From Brassica napus (lineage: Eukaryota; Streptophyta; Magnoliopsida; Brassicales; Brassicaceae), in the NCBI RefSeq assembly GCF_020379485.1, contig NC_063452.1, forward strand, positions 27,224,770 through 27,288,769: a stretch of 64,000 nt of DNA, read 5' to 3'. The translations under genes and the position numbers were made by a program. Below are positions 20,470 through 35,465 of this stretch, piece by piece. How positions within the stretch are numbered: the first letter of the stretch is position 1; each line of letters begins with the position of its first letter. A model generated the notes under the pieces. The model did not search any database. It was not told the origin of the DNA and saw only the letters and a list, made by a program, of their open reading frames with translations.

Positions 20470-22198
20470 CTAATAGAAAAATTTTATTTAAACACGTGAA
20501 ATTATTATGATTAATAGATAAAATAAATTACATTGAATTATTATGGTAAATAAAATTAATGAAGTAGTTTTTAAGAGTGAAAAAAGAATATAAAAAATGT
20601 AATAAAATACCTAAATGAAAATAATAAATGAACTGGTTAGAAATATATGTTTAAAGGTTTAATAGTTGACTTTACATGTTTCTAAAATGGTTAAGTCAAC
20701 AGAAAAATAAGAGTTAAAATAATCAATATCTGAAAGTTAGAGTATTTTTTGGTTCAAACATGAATTCAAGGTTTTTTTTGTTTTAATACGAAAGTTCAAA
20801 GTTTGTATGGATAACTGACCATCTAACATCTTTTTACTACTATTATATACATTTATGATTTATTATCTACTTTTTTATTTTTTGTTAGCTTTGTAGACTT
20901 CTATGTGATTGTTTTAAGAGAGCTTTACCATTTGACATACTTTGGGCTTTCATTATAACACTTTGAGGTACTTTAGATATGAGGTGTATTTTTGACTTAC
21001 TTTTTAACTTTTTTGGTCGAAAATACCCCAACAAGGAAAGAGGAATCCTGATTTTGGTTTTGTTTTAATCAATAGTTTGAATTAGCGTTTGCAATTAAAA
21101 ATTGACAGTTTTATGGATTGTAGAAATTCACCAGGAACCGTTGGATTGGATATTTATATTTTTGATCTAATGGCTGAGATTAAAAATAGTTTTTTTTTTT
21201 GTGGATGGAGGAGCTGGTGTTCATGTGGTCAAGGTCTGAGATATTGTGATGGGAGGATAAGGATGTGTGGTCATGGATAGAGGTTTTGGTGGGAAAGGCT
21301 AATGTTACATGGTCAGGAGTGAAAGTTACGTGGTTTGGATCAGCAGCGATGTGGGAAGTGGTGGAGGTGTTGTGTTTTGGCGACATGGAGATGTGGTCAT
21401 GGTAAGTAGGTGTTGTGGTTAGACGAGATGGAGTTGTGGTCAACTGTTCATCAGTCACAGCATCGTTCACAAGGGGGGTGGTCTAGTTCAATCGAAAATT
21501 TCAATTTAAAGCAAGAACTTGATATCAAGGATAGTAAAAATGAAAACGATATGTAACTAGGAAATATCTTTCATTGTGAAAATTTCGGCTGTGAGAAAGT
21601 ATCGGCATAGTGTGTTTTCGTCGGCGGTTCGGTTTTCTACTCTGCAACTGCAAAAATGGAAAATAGATCTAGGTTAATCCAAAACAGAGGGGTTTGCAAG
21701 AACTTATCAAAGGCCCGTGACGGTGCACAAGTTTCGACTCACCGTCGTAGAAAGAGGCGACCTAGATGGATTGGAAACTTGACATCGTAGGATTTGAGAA
21801 AGATTTCAAGCTACAATCTATGAGTTTGAGGAGAAATTATGTATGTGTCGGTGACTAGGTTTGAAATCAGGGTAACGAGGAATTGATTTTCGATGGAAAA
21901 AAGGTAACTCCTTTACTTTCAATGGCAGGGTTAATTTGGATATTAACACAGCAAAATCCATGACATGTGGGAAATATGGCAGGATAAAAAGTGAGTATAA
22001 AGTATGTCAAAGCGTAATTTTTTCCTGTTTTAATCAGTTTAGAGACCTACCTCTAGTAGTCTTTTGATTTGATTCTCATTATGTGTGGTGCTTGAAGACC
22101 GGAGAGTAAAGACATAACAATATCGTTGATGTCTATGTTGAAGTTTCGAGCAACATTGAAATTTTCCACGTATCGTTTACGTCATGATAGAGAAAAGT
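20470..22198. other. Intergenic DNA with a G/T-rich tract
   Basis: Mostly A/T rich. From 21195 to 21475 the plus strand is rich in GTGGT and GATG words, giving a His/Thr/Ser-rich open frame on the minus strand (21180-21470) that is more likely composition than a gene. No known family is recognised. Confidence 0.4.
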
Positions 22199-23194
22199 TC
22201 ATTCCTCCTAATCCCTTATATATTAATTGAAAAAGATTAAAACTTTTTTTTTATAATCACGTGTTATCACTAGATTGATTCTTAGAATCTTTAGAGAAAT
22301 ATGTTAGTTCATTTAATTATATTATAAGCTTTTTATTAAACTAACTATAAATTCCTTATTAATATTTTTTCATTATTTTCTTAAATAAAAGTTACGGAAT
22401 TAACTAATATTACTAAAATATATATGACAATTAATGATTTTGAATAATAAAGATTTGATAAAAGTTGATGTATCTTTTATCATATTTGTTTAATTTTAAA
22501 CTATTAAAATAAATTAAACAACCAAATTAACCATATAATAAAAATTTAATTTTTTCTGTATATGTTATATTTTGAATTTTTAAAAACGATTATAAATTAG
22601 TAAAACTGTTAAAGTCTCACATTCAAATTTTGTGATCCATGGTTTAAAACTTTTGTTATGACAAGATACAAATGATTGCAAAATCATATAAGTAAAAAGT
22701 CTAATTTAATTAATTAATAAGATTATATATATATTTATTTATAAATAAAACTATATACCATATAAAATACATAAATATTTTAATTTCAAAATTTACTTTG
22801 AACAATTTCTTATGATAAAATATTTGAACAAACATTGACAACCTATTTTTTTAAATATTAAAAATTACTAAAACTATTAATCCCACAATGAAAATTTTGT
22901 TATTGTAATTTAAAAAAAAATTCATAAAAAAATAAAAATGATCAAAAAATCATATGAGTCGAAAGCATCATTTAATAAACATTAGTATTAAAAATATACT
23001 ATATATGTTCAAAATATATTATATATGTTGATAACATTTAAATGTAATTATATATCTTATCAAATAGAAAAAAAATTGTTTGGATTAATAAAATTTATGT
23101 ATATGTTCACACCAATTTACTTATATGTTCGCATAAAAATAATAATTTATATATATAATATTTATTCCACGCAGGGCACATATCTTAACCTAGT
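22199..23194 (+). mobile_element. Non-autonomous Helitron
   Basis: Ends ATCTTAACCTAGT at 23194, preceded by a decayed hairpin (CCACGCAGGGCACAT). It is homologous along its length to the element at 59063-60110: shared TAATCCCYTATATATTA near the start, CATTCAAATTTTGTGATCCA, and CCCACAATGAAAATTTTG. Non-coding and A/T rich. Confidence 0.6.
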
Positions 23195-23277
23195 GTCACA
23201 ATAAAAAGCTAGGGTTTCTAAAAGGTCCTTTTCACGGATGAAACGATGATAAAGAAAAGTTTCTCCATTTTACAAAC

Positions 23278-23490
23278 CAAAATCATTTTTATTTCAAGTC
23301 AAACTAAAGAAAAAAAATTAGACGACAAATCTACAAATTTGTGACAAAAAAAATGAAAAAAGAAAATATAAATTATTTTCATGCGATACAAATCAAAATA
23401 TTTTTTTATTTAAAGTCAAACTAAAGAAACAAAATTAGACGTCAAATCTGCTAAATATGAAAAAGGAAATATAAATTATTTTCATGGATT
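23278..23490. repeat. Tandem duplication of about 115 bp
   Basis: Two adjacent copies share AAGTCAAACTAAAGAAA, AAAATTAGACG and ATATAAATTATTTTCATG. Confidence 0.6.
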
Positions 23491-23907
23491 ATCACATCTA
23501 GACATGACCATTTTGATTTTTGGTTCGCTTAATTCGGATTCGGTATTTTACTTATAAAGATATATGATCTATTCAGTTATTTATGAAATTCATTTTGGTT
23601 TCGGTTCAATTCAAATAATAAGGTTGGAATCTGACTAATAATGGAGAAAAAATACGTCATTTTTTGTTTCAGTTCAATTCTGGTTTTCAGATAATTTTGG
23701 TTAATTCGGATAAGTTTTATAGATAATTTGAGGGTTTTGGAGAAAATAACAAATAATTTGAGGGTTTATTTTGGTTAATTTGGGTAACATACTATCACAA
23801 CAGTAGCTTCGTAATCGTCTTTCAGCATTGGCTCTTGGGTTTTGAACAAATGTATACTGTCTAAAAACATCCAAGCTTCATATGTAGTTGGAATCTGTTA
23901 ACGGGAT

Positions 23908-24105
23908 TTGAAGCTTACAAAAAATGGTAAAATGTTTTTTTATAACAAATATTTCTGTATGATATTTTGCTTCGTGGTATTAACTAGCTTATTTTGTGTC
24001 ATGTATGTAGAGGAAAATGTAAAATTTGATGATGGTGAGACATTACCATCCTTTGAATCTATTGTAGACGAGGAAGATGATTGTTGGTGGATTCGTCTTT
24101 TATAG
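23908..24105 (+). CDS. Short ORF of unknown identity
   Basis: 65 codons: a hydrophobic segment (YFCMIFCFVVLTSLFCVMYV), then an acidic tail (DDGETLPSFESIVDEEDDCW) ending WIRLL. The tail looks like genuine protein sequence and may be the last exon of a decayed gene, with the hydrophobic part being translated intron. No family recognised. Confidence 0.2.
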   Translation: MKLTKNGKMFFYNKYFCMIFCFVVLTSLFCVMYVEENVKFDDGETLPSFESIVDEEDDCWWIRLL

Positions 24106-24379
24106 TGTTTCAGTTCCGTTTTTTGATTTCATATATCTCTATAGAGTTCATGTTTGACTCTCGGATTGAGTTGCATTGGTGTTATTTTATTGGATTTCAT
24201 TAATTATTGAAGTTGGAGTTAAACTCTTGTCGTTTTAAGCTTTTTTTATGATCCACTTATTTGAGTGATTCCGAGCTTTATGATGCCTTAACTAGATTTT
24301 GCATAACTCTGTTCGTTGCAGATTTTTAGTGGAAACACGTGACCCACTTTGTATTGTCCACGTAACTTATTTGTTTAGA

Positions 24380-24465
24380 CTTGCAGTTTTCTTGGTGTTC
24401 AAAAAAAAAAGACTTGCAGTTTTCTTGGTGTTCAAAAAAAAAAGACTTGCAGTTTTCTTAGTTCC
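24380..24465. repeat. 36-bp tandem repeat, about 2.3 copies
   Basis: Unit AGACTTGCAGTTTTCTTGGT followed by GTTCAAAAAAAAAA, repeated head to tail. Confidence 0.8.
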
Positions 24466-25181
24466 TAGATATTTATATGGCTTGTGTATTATGTAGACTT
24501 TGTAACTTAGAATTAAGTTTTCCTAGTGCTTAGTTCTTAGTTGAGTAAATGGCTTGTGTAGATTCTATAGATTTGGTTAAATTAGGTTTGTCTTTGTGCT
24601 TAGTTCTTAGTTAGTGTAACATAAGACGTCCATCATACTTTTCTAGCAGCTTGAAAGTAACACGAAATGACTTTAAAAATTAACATCAAAGGTTGATTTC
24701 CATAACACATCTTGTTCAGCTTGAAACGTCTATCTTACTTCTTTTTTTCTATAATCCGTGGGTTGACCTGCAAACCAAGTGGACAATGCGGGTTGGGTTT
24801 GGACAAATACTTTGTGTCTGAGAAGAAAATGAGCCTGCTGCGGAATGTTTCACGTGGACGCGGGTTGACCTGTCTGACACCTCTAAATATATGAGTTTGG
24901 AACAGACCATGATGTAATTACATCCGGAAATAATCAGATTAATCATTCTATCTTAGAAAAAAAAAGCAAATTTGATTTCAGAATTCTTCAAAGAATATTA
25001 CAAACGAAATTGCTAAGTCAGCGCTTTTCTTGCTCGGCATGTAAACCTGATGGAGAATTTGAGAGAATTAAGCTTAGTACTACTGCACCAGCTAGGTAAT
25101 AAGAGATAAATCATTTTGTTTATCGCTAATCAGATGCAGTAACACACTTGCAGCCACCTAATGATCAACTTATTTATAACT
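24466..25181. other. Intergenic DNA 3' of the first CRK
   Basis: Contains GGGTTGACC and GACACCTCTA words near 24850-24890 that resemble the end of a decayed hAT-type repeat. The 3' untranslated region of the CRK gene is expected in the last 200 bp. Confidence 0.35.
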
Positions 25182-28448
<3,267 letters not shown>

Positions 28449-29532
28449 TTTGGTTCAATTTTTTTCTTTAATTCATGTGGTCATTGCCAAGAAATAGGCT
28501 ATATATAGGATAAAATATTTGCCTAGTTTATGGGTCGTAATTGGCAACGATGCCCAAGTTGGTCCAAAAGTACTCATGATTTATAATGAATAATGATAAA
28601 TTTAAAACCATGGGCTCTTTCCTCTTTACAGAAGATACGTGGTTATGGTTTCGCGTCTCACTACAACTGGCTTTATTTTATTGTATCTATTGATTCTATT
28701 AATGTTACATGACATGATGCAATAGATAAACTTATAATAATTTCTCATTCGTGGCCTATAGTAGTGTAATGATTATTTTAAAATTGTTAATTTCAAAAAA
28801 ACTATAATCAGATTTGGAAAAAAATATGAATCTAGGATCTGATTAGCTGAAGCTATATTTTTAGTTTCTTGCCGTAGAATATAGGAACTGAGTTTCGTGC
28901 TATATTTTGATTGTTAAATTTTGTGGCTGTAAAATTTTTTTTGGCTGCCCACAACTACAGCTCTAACTATTCAGTCTGGAACTTCTATTGTTGATAAAAA
29001 AATTCTCATATTAATTTTTTATTTTTATGAATTAATTATCATGTTAGTTGAAGATATGCATCTTTTGTTTGGTGAAATTTAGATGCTTTCTTTGCTTACA
29101 GATTTTTTTTATGTTCTTTATGAAATATGAAGTAATATACTAATATATTTTCTAGTTTGTCTTCTATTCGTTAGAATCGTATTAACGAAATAGCATAGGA
29201 ACTATAATAAGGATGTGTACTAAAAATATTTAAATTTGTGAAACAGGAAATCGGGAGGAAAATGTTTTTGGTGGGGTACGTCGGAGTTGATTTATCGAGG
29301 TTCTGCAGTTTGGCTAAGACTTTTGGAAAATAATGTATAATTTAATGTGATATATAGGTTCATGCATCCGAAAGGAAGCAGACTGAGATCTTCATGGAAG
29401 ACGACCAGTACCTAATTTCGCAGATGCAGCGGAGTGCGGACTATTTTTTGAAGTTTTTTTTTTTTTTGCTTCACATTATTTAAGAGTTTGACCCGTTGTG
29501 GACAGAACTTGGTTCAGCACTCGGGTGAAATT
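28449..29532. other. Promoter side of the first CRK and intergenic DNA
   Basis: The upstream region of the minus-strand CRK begins here. A TATATATAGG sequence at 28500-28509, about 55 bp before the ATG, is a plausible TATA box. Beyond about 28600 I see no gene. Confidence 0.4.
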
Positions 29533-30355
29533 TTTAAATTCACTTCACACTTTAAGACCAATCAAAATGACACATAAATTATTAATTAAAAAATATTAAA
29601 TTAGATAAAAAATAGCTACAAAAAATAAAAACGATAATTTTAACGACGCTAACGCTTCCAGCTAAACCCTAAATCTTAAATTCTAAACCATATACCCTAA
29701 ATTCCAAACCCAAATTCAAACCCCTAAACTCAAATTCTATACCCTAAACCTTAATCCTAGACTCTAAATCCAAATAATGTACCCTAAACCCAAAAACTAG
29801 ACTATAAACCTAAACTCTATACCTTAAACCCAAATCCTAGACCCAAAAACCAAACCGTAAACCTTAAACCCAGACCCTATAGCATCTAAGTTTGGGGTTT
29901 GGGTTTAGGGTTTACCGTTTGGGTTTTAGGTCTAGGATTTGGGTTTAGAGTATAGGTTTTGGGTTTAAGATTTACGGTTTGGGTTTAGGATTTACCGTTT
30001 GGGTTAAGGTTTACGGTTTGGATTTAGGGTCTAAGACTTGGGTTTAGGGTATAAGGTTTAGGTTTATAGTCTATTTTTGGGTTTAAGGTATATAATTTGG
30101 GTTTAGGGTCTAGGAGTAGGGTTTAGGGTATAGGGTTTGGGTTTAGGGGTTTGGATTTGGGTTTAGAATTTACAGTATAGGGTTTAGAATTTAAGATTTA
30201 AGATTTAGGGTTTTGCTGGAAGCGTTAGCGTCGTTAAAATTAGCGCTTTTTATTTTTTATAGCTATTTTTTATTTAATTTAATATTTTTTAATTAATAAT
30301 CTATGTGTCACTTTGATTGGTACTAAAATGGTGGGCCGTAGGGGGTGAACCTAAG
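29533..30355. mobile_element. Foldback element with CCCTAAA/CCCAAA-type interior
   Basis: Long near-perfect inverted arms. Left: ACCAATCAAAATGACACATA, then TTAACGACGCTAACGCTTCC. Right, as reverse complement: ACCAATCAAAGTGACACATA and TTAACGACGCTAACGCTTCC. The arms continue into degenerate telomere-like words that switch strand at about 29888. The design matches the element at 18790-19965, but the terminal sequences differ. Confidence 0.7.
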
Positions 30356-30744
30356 TTTTGTTCGTGTATATTAAATGGATGTATAAGTTTTTGAGTTCAA
30401 ATACAAAATACAAATGGTGTATCTTTCTCCATTTCACAGTGTAAATGTAAAAATATTTAGAGATGTAAAAATAAAATGTTTTAAAAATTTCCTAACTCCT
30501 TAATTTTTAAGAGATGTTTGGAATGAGCTTTAGAGCACCACTAACGGTGAAGTTCTAAAAATCGGTATATAAATCATTAAATAATATTATAACATAATAA
30601 AAAATTTGATTAAAGTTTATTTTGTTTCTAAATAATAAGCTATTTATATCATAACACATGGTAACAAAAGTTTTATAACGGTTTCTGAAAATACCATGCA
30701 TATTACTTTCCCGACACTCTCTTTCTTTATGATATTATTTTAAT
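30356..30744. other. Intergenic DNA with a possible MITE end
   Basis: GAGCACCACTAACGGTGAAG at 30532 and TTTATAACGGTTTCTG at 30672 look like ends of a small degenerate MITE. No gene is visible. Confidence 0.3.
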
Positions 30745-31101
30745 ATTTAAAATTTTTTAGGACACTATGAAAAGCAACCGTTGAACATGCACTTACAAAG
30801 CATGAAAGACCTCGGAATTCAAAAAGTTGTGATTCGGTCTGATCTTCATGATCTCATTGAAGTTGTAATGAAGCAATCATATTGGCCAAGATTTCGGGCG
30901 ATTCTACTAAGAATAAGTGTACTCTGTGCTGCTTTCTCTTCGTTGGCCTTTGAAACAGAGTCCTCATCATCAAATAGAATTGCGCGAGAAGAATAGCTAA
31001 GAGTGTGTTGCGGGACGATCGTTTCCAATCGTATTTGGTGCTAGGAAGACCCGCTTGGCTACACTTGCAGATTTTCAGAGAAGCAGCCCTTATGCACACA
31101 T
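30745..31101 (+). pseudogene. RNase H-like (RVT_3-type) domain fragment
   Basis: The frame MHLQSMKDLGIQKVVIRSDL, HDLIEVVMKQSYWPRFRAIL, AFETESSSSNRIARE matches the plant RNase H-like family found in LINE-derived and domesticated proteins (pattern ALQ.M..LG...V..ESD...L). After IARE a one-base frame change occurs. The correct continuation IAKSVLRDDRFQSYLVLGRP, AWLHLQIFREAALMHT runs to the TAA at 31101. The N-terminal half of the domain is missing, so this is a fragment with a frameshift. Confidence 0.6.
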
Positions 31102-31630
31102 AAAACTTTTTAAGATTGAGTGTTTATATGTTTTTTCTCTGAGCAAGCTTTTTGTATTCAAACTCACCTTTGGTTGATTCAATGTCATCTTGCAGTCGTT
31201 AAAAAAAAAAGCGATGTTACACCATTTCCAATATTTCCGATACTAGGAAATTTTCCTTAAATTAGAGAAACTATGAAATAAAAATTTGTTATTTTCCAAT
31301 GTAATTATCTATTTATTTCCTTTAAAAAGAATATTATAATTAAATTTTATTTTATTTTACAATTAATACTTTTTATTTTATGAAATTTAAAATTAAACCA
31401 TATTAATACCTTTTAGTTTTTTCAAAGTTTCATTATATTATGATATTATTTAAACTAAAGTTTTTTTAAAAAGACTTTACGTAAATAAAAATGTGATTTT
31501 ATTTTCAAAAAGTTATTGTTTTAGAGGAAAAAAATGATTCCTTTATTTTAAGATATAAATAGGGATATACTCGCAGCAAAAGAAAACATGAATATACTGG
31601 AGTAGATTTTTCTTTAAAACATGTTGAAAA
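31102..31630. other. Intergenic AT-rich DNA before the small MULE
   Basis: No coding signal. The last bases, ATAGAAACAT at 31630-31639, form the left target duplication of the small MULE. Confidence 0.5.
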
Positions 31631-32214
31631 TAGAAACATGGCAATTCTCCATAATAGTCATTTTAAAGTTTTTGTCTCCAAAATAGCACTAGAAGGAGAA
31701 AGTCACAAAAATGACATTTATTAATAAACAAAATATCCATAATGCCCCCAGTTAATAATACAACTAACAAATAAAAAAAGAAAAGAAAATGATTCTTCTT
31801 CTCTATCGACAACGTTACAAATAATCACCTCCTCCGGCGACGAGCTATTGATAATCTCCGGCGACGAACGTAACGGGCTGTGTATCGGTATGTTTTAATC
31901 ATTATTATCAATGTTTTATGAAGAAAAATTCAATTTTACTTAGGGTTTTCGACTTGAAATTTGGGGGTTTCAGTTTGTTGTTCTTCAGTTAACACATTTG
32001 AACTTGTTTTGTTGTTTGAATCAAACAGAAAAGGCAGAATCAGAATCGCAAAGAAAAAATTTCAGGAAGCTTTATTTACAAAAAAATTTGGTTTACGGAA
32101 GAAGACGAGTTTGTGACTTTGCTTTTGGTAAGCGATTTTGAATGTTTTATGTTCATATTTCTTCTCTTATCAAGCTTTATTTATTTCATATTCAGATTTT
32201 TGACAGTGCTCATG

Positions 32215-32710
32215 TGGAGTGTTGAGGAATCCCGTAGGTGTTGAAGAGATCAAGAGGTATATGATTGAAGAAGATGATACGAAGACAACTTTCATTAAGC
32301 TTATTGGATCGAAGGAAGAGATTGTTCAGGTAAATTCTATTGATCTTTTGTTAGGTATGTGTTTTAAAGATGAACAGAAACGTGAGGTCTTTGTTAGAAA
32401 AGGAGGAATCCAGGAGCTAGTGAGTGTATTATCAGATCCCAATCTGTTGTCCTCTTCCAAATCTAAGGAGACAGCGTTAAGGGCAATCGATAACTTATGT
32501 TTCAGGTCGCCCGGTTGTTTGAATGCATTGATGAGTTGCAAGTTCTTGGATCCTTTGATGTATCTTCTAAGCAACGGGAGATCTCCGTTCAAGAATCAGC
32601 CTTGAAGGTTACGTCTAGGCTCTGTAGCTTACCAGAAGAGGTTAAGAGATAATGGGAGACACTGGCTTTATGCCTGAGTTAGTTAAGTTTCTTGACGCTG
32701 GCTTTGAAAA
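32215..32710 (+). pseudogene. Captured ARM-repeat protein fragment
   Basis: The reading LRNPVGVEEIKRYMIEEDDT, FIKLIGSKEEIVQVNSIDLL, ELVSVLSDPNLLSSSKSKET, ALRAIDNLCFRSPGCLNALM is typical of plant Armadillo-repeat proteins. At about 32577 one base is lost, and the frame continues as ISVQESALKVTSRLCSLPEE. A second indel near 32650 leads to MGDTGFMPELVKFLDAG. The fragment is flanked on both sides by MULE leader sequence, so it is a capture within the element. With three frames it is unlikely to encode a protein. Confidence 0.7.
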
Positions 32711-33074
32711 CTGTGTGTGAGGTGAGCCAGAAGAATTATTTTGTGTTCCTCAGTATGACTGTGATGAGTTTGCTTCTGAAAACTTGTGATGTTTTAAGCT
32801 TAGCTTTCTCAAACAACAGATTGATTTTGATTTTTCCTTTAGATTTCACTTTTATATCCTTGCTGGCATATTCATTTGTTGTTTGTTCGCATCTATTGAA
32901 TGTTTAGGGGAGGGGATCTTTATAGTTAAGTTGGGTGATATGATAATGTTTGAAAATTGTGTGTGTGAAATGAGCCAGAAGAGTTTGCTTGTGTTCGTGA
33001 GTGTGACTGAGATGAATTTGTTTGGGAAAACTTTTGAGATTTTTTCTTTTGGTTTTAGGAAGACGTTTCATAGT

Positions 33075-33094
33075 TTTAGGATAGCTTTCCAGAA
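33075..33094. promoter_or_regulatory. Palindromic motif in the small MULE, upstream of the gene relic
   Basis: TTTAGGATAGCTTTCCAGAA, 57 bp before the relic ATG at 33151. It is the positional counterpart of 5715-5734 in the large element. Confidence 0.55.
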
Positions 33095-33150
33095 ACTTTG
33101 ATACTACTTGAAAAAAATTTTTGGTTTGGTTTACGCAAGACAGGGACACA

Positions 33151-33222
33151 ATGGGAGTTTCAATACCTTAATTACTAGCTCTGCCTGAGCTCAAGTATCC
33201 AATTGGATCAGAGCCAAAGTGA
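33151..33222 (+). pseudogene. Relic of the DUF1985 gene start
   Basis: ATGGGAGTTTCAATACC, then CTCTGCCTGAGCTCAAGTAT, aligns with the start of the gene at 5782 (LPELKCPIGSDPK versus LPELKYPIGSEPK). An early stop follows MGVSIP, and the similarity ends at 33222, the likely internal deletion breakpoint. Confidence 0.7.
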
Positions 33223-34102
33223 TTGAAGAACATGACCAATTTTGGTTTGGATCATCGCCTCCTCTCAACGTCAACGTCATCGGAAAAAAATCAAATGCTG
33301 AAGCGACGAGCACCGATCAAAAGTTTTGTTCTTCGCTCTCTGAATCTGAGATCTACATAACTTCTCTCATTTGGAATAAACTTTAAACACCTTATGGTCA
33401 CAAATAAAGTTTATTCCAGAAGAAAAAGAAGTAGCTGGAGAGTCTAATACTGTTATTCCCGTTTGATTTTTTCTTGGAGACAAGTTCGGATAAATCTTTG
33501 AAATTTAAAAAAACCTTTTTTCTTTCTGCTCTCAAAATTCAGACCTTAATGACATTTGGTTTATAACTTGTCTCCATTTATTTTTGAGACATGTTATTAA
33601 GTTGCATGACATTTCGTATACAATAATGCACTTTTGCTGTGTGAATGAATAAAAATATGGTATCATTATAAAACACACGTGTTATCTAGGATAGCTTGTG
33701 GAATTTTCAGGATAGGTTTCCAAAAAAAAATCGTGTAGGGAATGTTAGACGGTCCTTGTTCAGGATGGTCATTCTGAATTGGAACTTAATCGTCCAAAAC
33801 AACATAATCAAAATCTAGAAAAAATTCATTGGCTATAGAAATCACCTAATGGAGGTCATTATCTACAAAACATGGAACACATATCAAACACAAAACATGA
33901 AAATAGGATAGCTTAAAGCATTTTCAATAATTATATCAAAAAAGTGTTAAATGTGGTATCATTATAAAACACACATGTTATCTAGGATAACTTGTGGAAC
34001 TTTCAGGATGGGCTTCCAGAAAAATAAAATGAGTGTGTTTTCTTGCATAAGTATGTTTTCGAAGAGAATCAAAAGCGTGTAAAGAATGTTAGACAGTCCT
34101 TG

Positions 34103-34122
34103 TTCAGGATAGCTATCCTGAA
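34103..34122. promoter_or_regulatory. Perfect 20-bp palindrome, motif archetype
   Basis: TTCAGGATAGCTATCCTGAA equals its own reverse complement over all 20 bases. It is the most symmetric copy of the dispersed MULE motif. Confidence 0.8.
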
Positions 34123-34444
34123 TTGAAACTTAATCGTCCAAAACAACAAAAAACAAAACAACATAATCAAAATCTATAAAAAAAATTCATTGGCTATAGA
34201 AATCACCAAATAGAGGTTATTGTCTACAAAACAGAGAACATGGAAATATGATAGCTTGAAGCATTTTCAGTAATAATATCAAGAAAGTGTTAAATGTGGT
34301 ATCATTCTAAAACACACTGTTATCTAGGATAGCTTGTGAAACTTTCAAGATGGGCTTCTAGAAAAATAAAATGAGTGTATTTTCTTGCATAAGTATGTTT
34401 TCGAAGAGAATCAAAAGCGTGTAAGGAATGTTAGATAGTCCTTG

Positions 34445-34464
34445 TTCAGGACGGCTATCCTGAA
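34445..34464. promoter_or_regulatory. Near-perfect copy of the MULE palindrome
   Basis: TTCAGGACGGCTATCCTGAA differs from the perfect palindrome at two positions. The sister copies in the neighbouring units are at 33759 and 34103. Confidence 0.7.
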
Positions 34465-34849
34465 TTGGAACTTAATCGTCCAAAAAAATAAAAAACAAAA
34501 CAACATAATCAAAATCTATAAAAAAATCATTGGCTATAGAAATCACCAAATAGAGGTCATTGTCTACAAAACAGAGAACATAGAAATAGAATAGCTTGAA
34601 GCATTTTCAGTAATTATATCAAGAAAGTGTTAAATGTGGTATCATTATAAAACACCAACAAATTGCTACATTACAGAGATCACGATCTTAAAGTGTCATA
34701 AAGGTAACAAGAGAAGAAAAAAAGTATTGAAAAGAAAAAGACTAAAAATACGATGGAGTTTAACAGATGCAAAGACAAAAGCTATATGAACTAAATCCAC
34801 AAGCTTATTGCATACTATAAAGCTGGTCCGAATAGAGTTGTTGGTATGG

Positions 34850-35465
34850 AACTTACTCATCCTTATACTGTTGGATTTCACCTTAACGAAAGTCTCCGGA
34901 TGGGAAAAATTTCACGATAGGGATTGTAGGCGGATCAGTCTGCTGGGGTTTTTTCCTGCAAAGATAAGCAAGAGACTGATCAGTAAAGCAAACAACCAAA
35001 AGTGGCAAATCAAATTAAAAAAAAAGACGTAGAAAAAACATTACTTACTTGCTTTTATTCTTGTTTTTCTTCTTCTTTGTAGTTGAAGTCTCAGCTTAAA
35101 ACAAACAAGAAGTAACTTATTAATCAACCATACACTCATGAACTCATCCATTCTCAATCTAAACCATAAGGCTATACTTTAAGTCTTAGAAAGCTATCAA
35201 TAATCTAAACATTTAAAAACACCAATTTTCTACAATCTAATTAATCAGTAACACAGAGAGATATCAAAAAGATTTTTTTTTCTTAATGGGTGATTGAATT
35301 AGAGACGCAAAAGAGCTCAAAACTGTGTGATCAGTCAGAACACTAAGAAAAAAATATTCACCTTTGCTTCCTTCTTCTTCTTCGTCGTTGTCCTCTTTTT
35401 CATTCTCTGTAATCTCGAGTTTCTTCGAAAGTTTAGACTCCAATGACTGTATGGTTCCATATCCA
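34850..35465 (-). pseudogene. Captured methionine aminopeptidase 2 N-terminal fragment
   Basis: Three exons on the minus strand with introns retained. The first (about 35446-35362) reads ESKLSKKLEITENEKEDNDE then EEEGSK. The second (about 35096-35050) reads ETSTTKKKKNKNKSK. The third (about 34957-34855) reads KKPQQTDPPTIPIVKFFPSG, then D-F-R, a stop, and GEIQQYKDE. The Lys-rich tract followed by QTDPP..P....FPSG is the signature of the non-catalytic N-terminus of eukaryotic MetAP2. The catalytic pita-bread domain is absent. An in-frame TAA and frame disagreement with the upstream ATG (MVTKPGTASEALYNPDVSNV) show it is not a working gene. Retained introns mean genomic DNA, not cDNA, was captured. 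Confidence 0.7.

Larger units (their letters stand above)
33659..34640. repeat. Three tandem units of about 297-342 bp with motif pairs
   Basis: Units start with GGTATCATTMTAAAACAC at 33659, 33956 and 34298, with the start of a fourth at 34638. Each unit carries two palindromic motif copies about 50-100 bp apart: 33706/33759, 34002/34103 and 34344/34445. No coding potential is visible. Confidence 0.85.

Noticed and set aside
21180..21470. Thr/His/Ser-rich 96-codon minus-strand frame
   Set aside because: A simple-sequence GTGGT/GATG tract explains it, and no homology was recognised.
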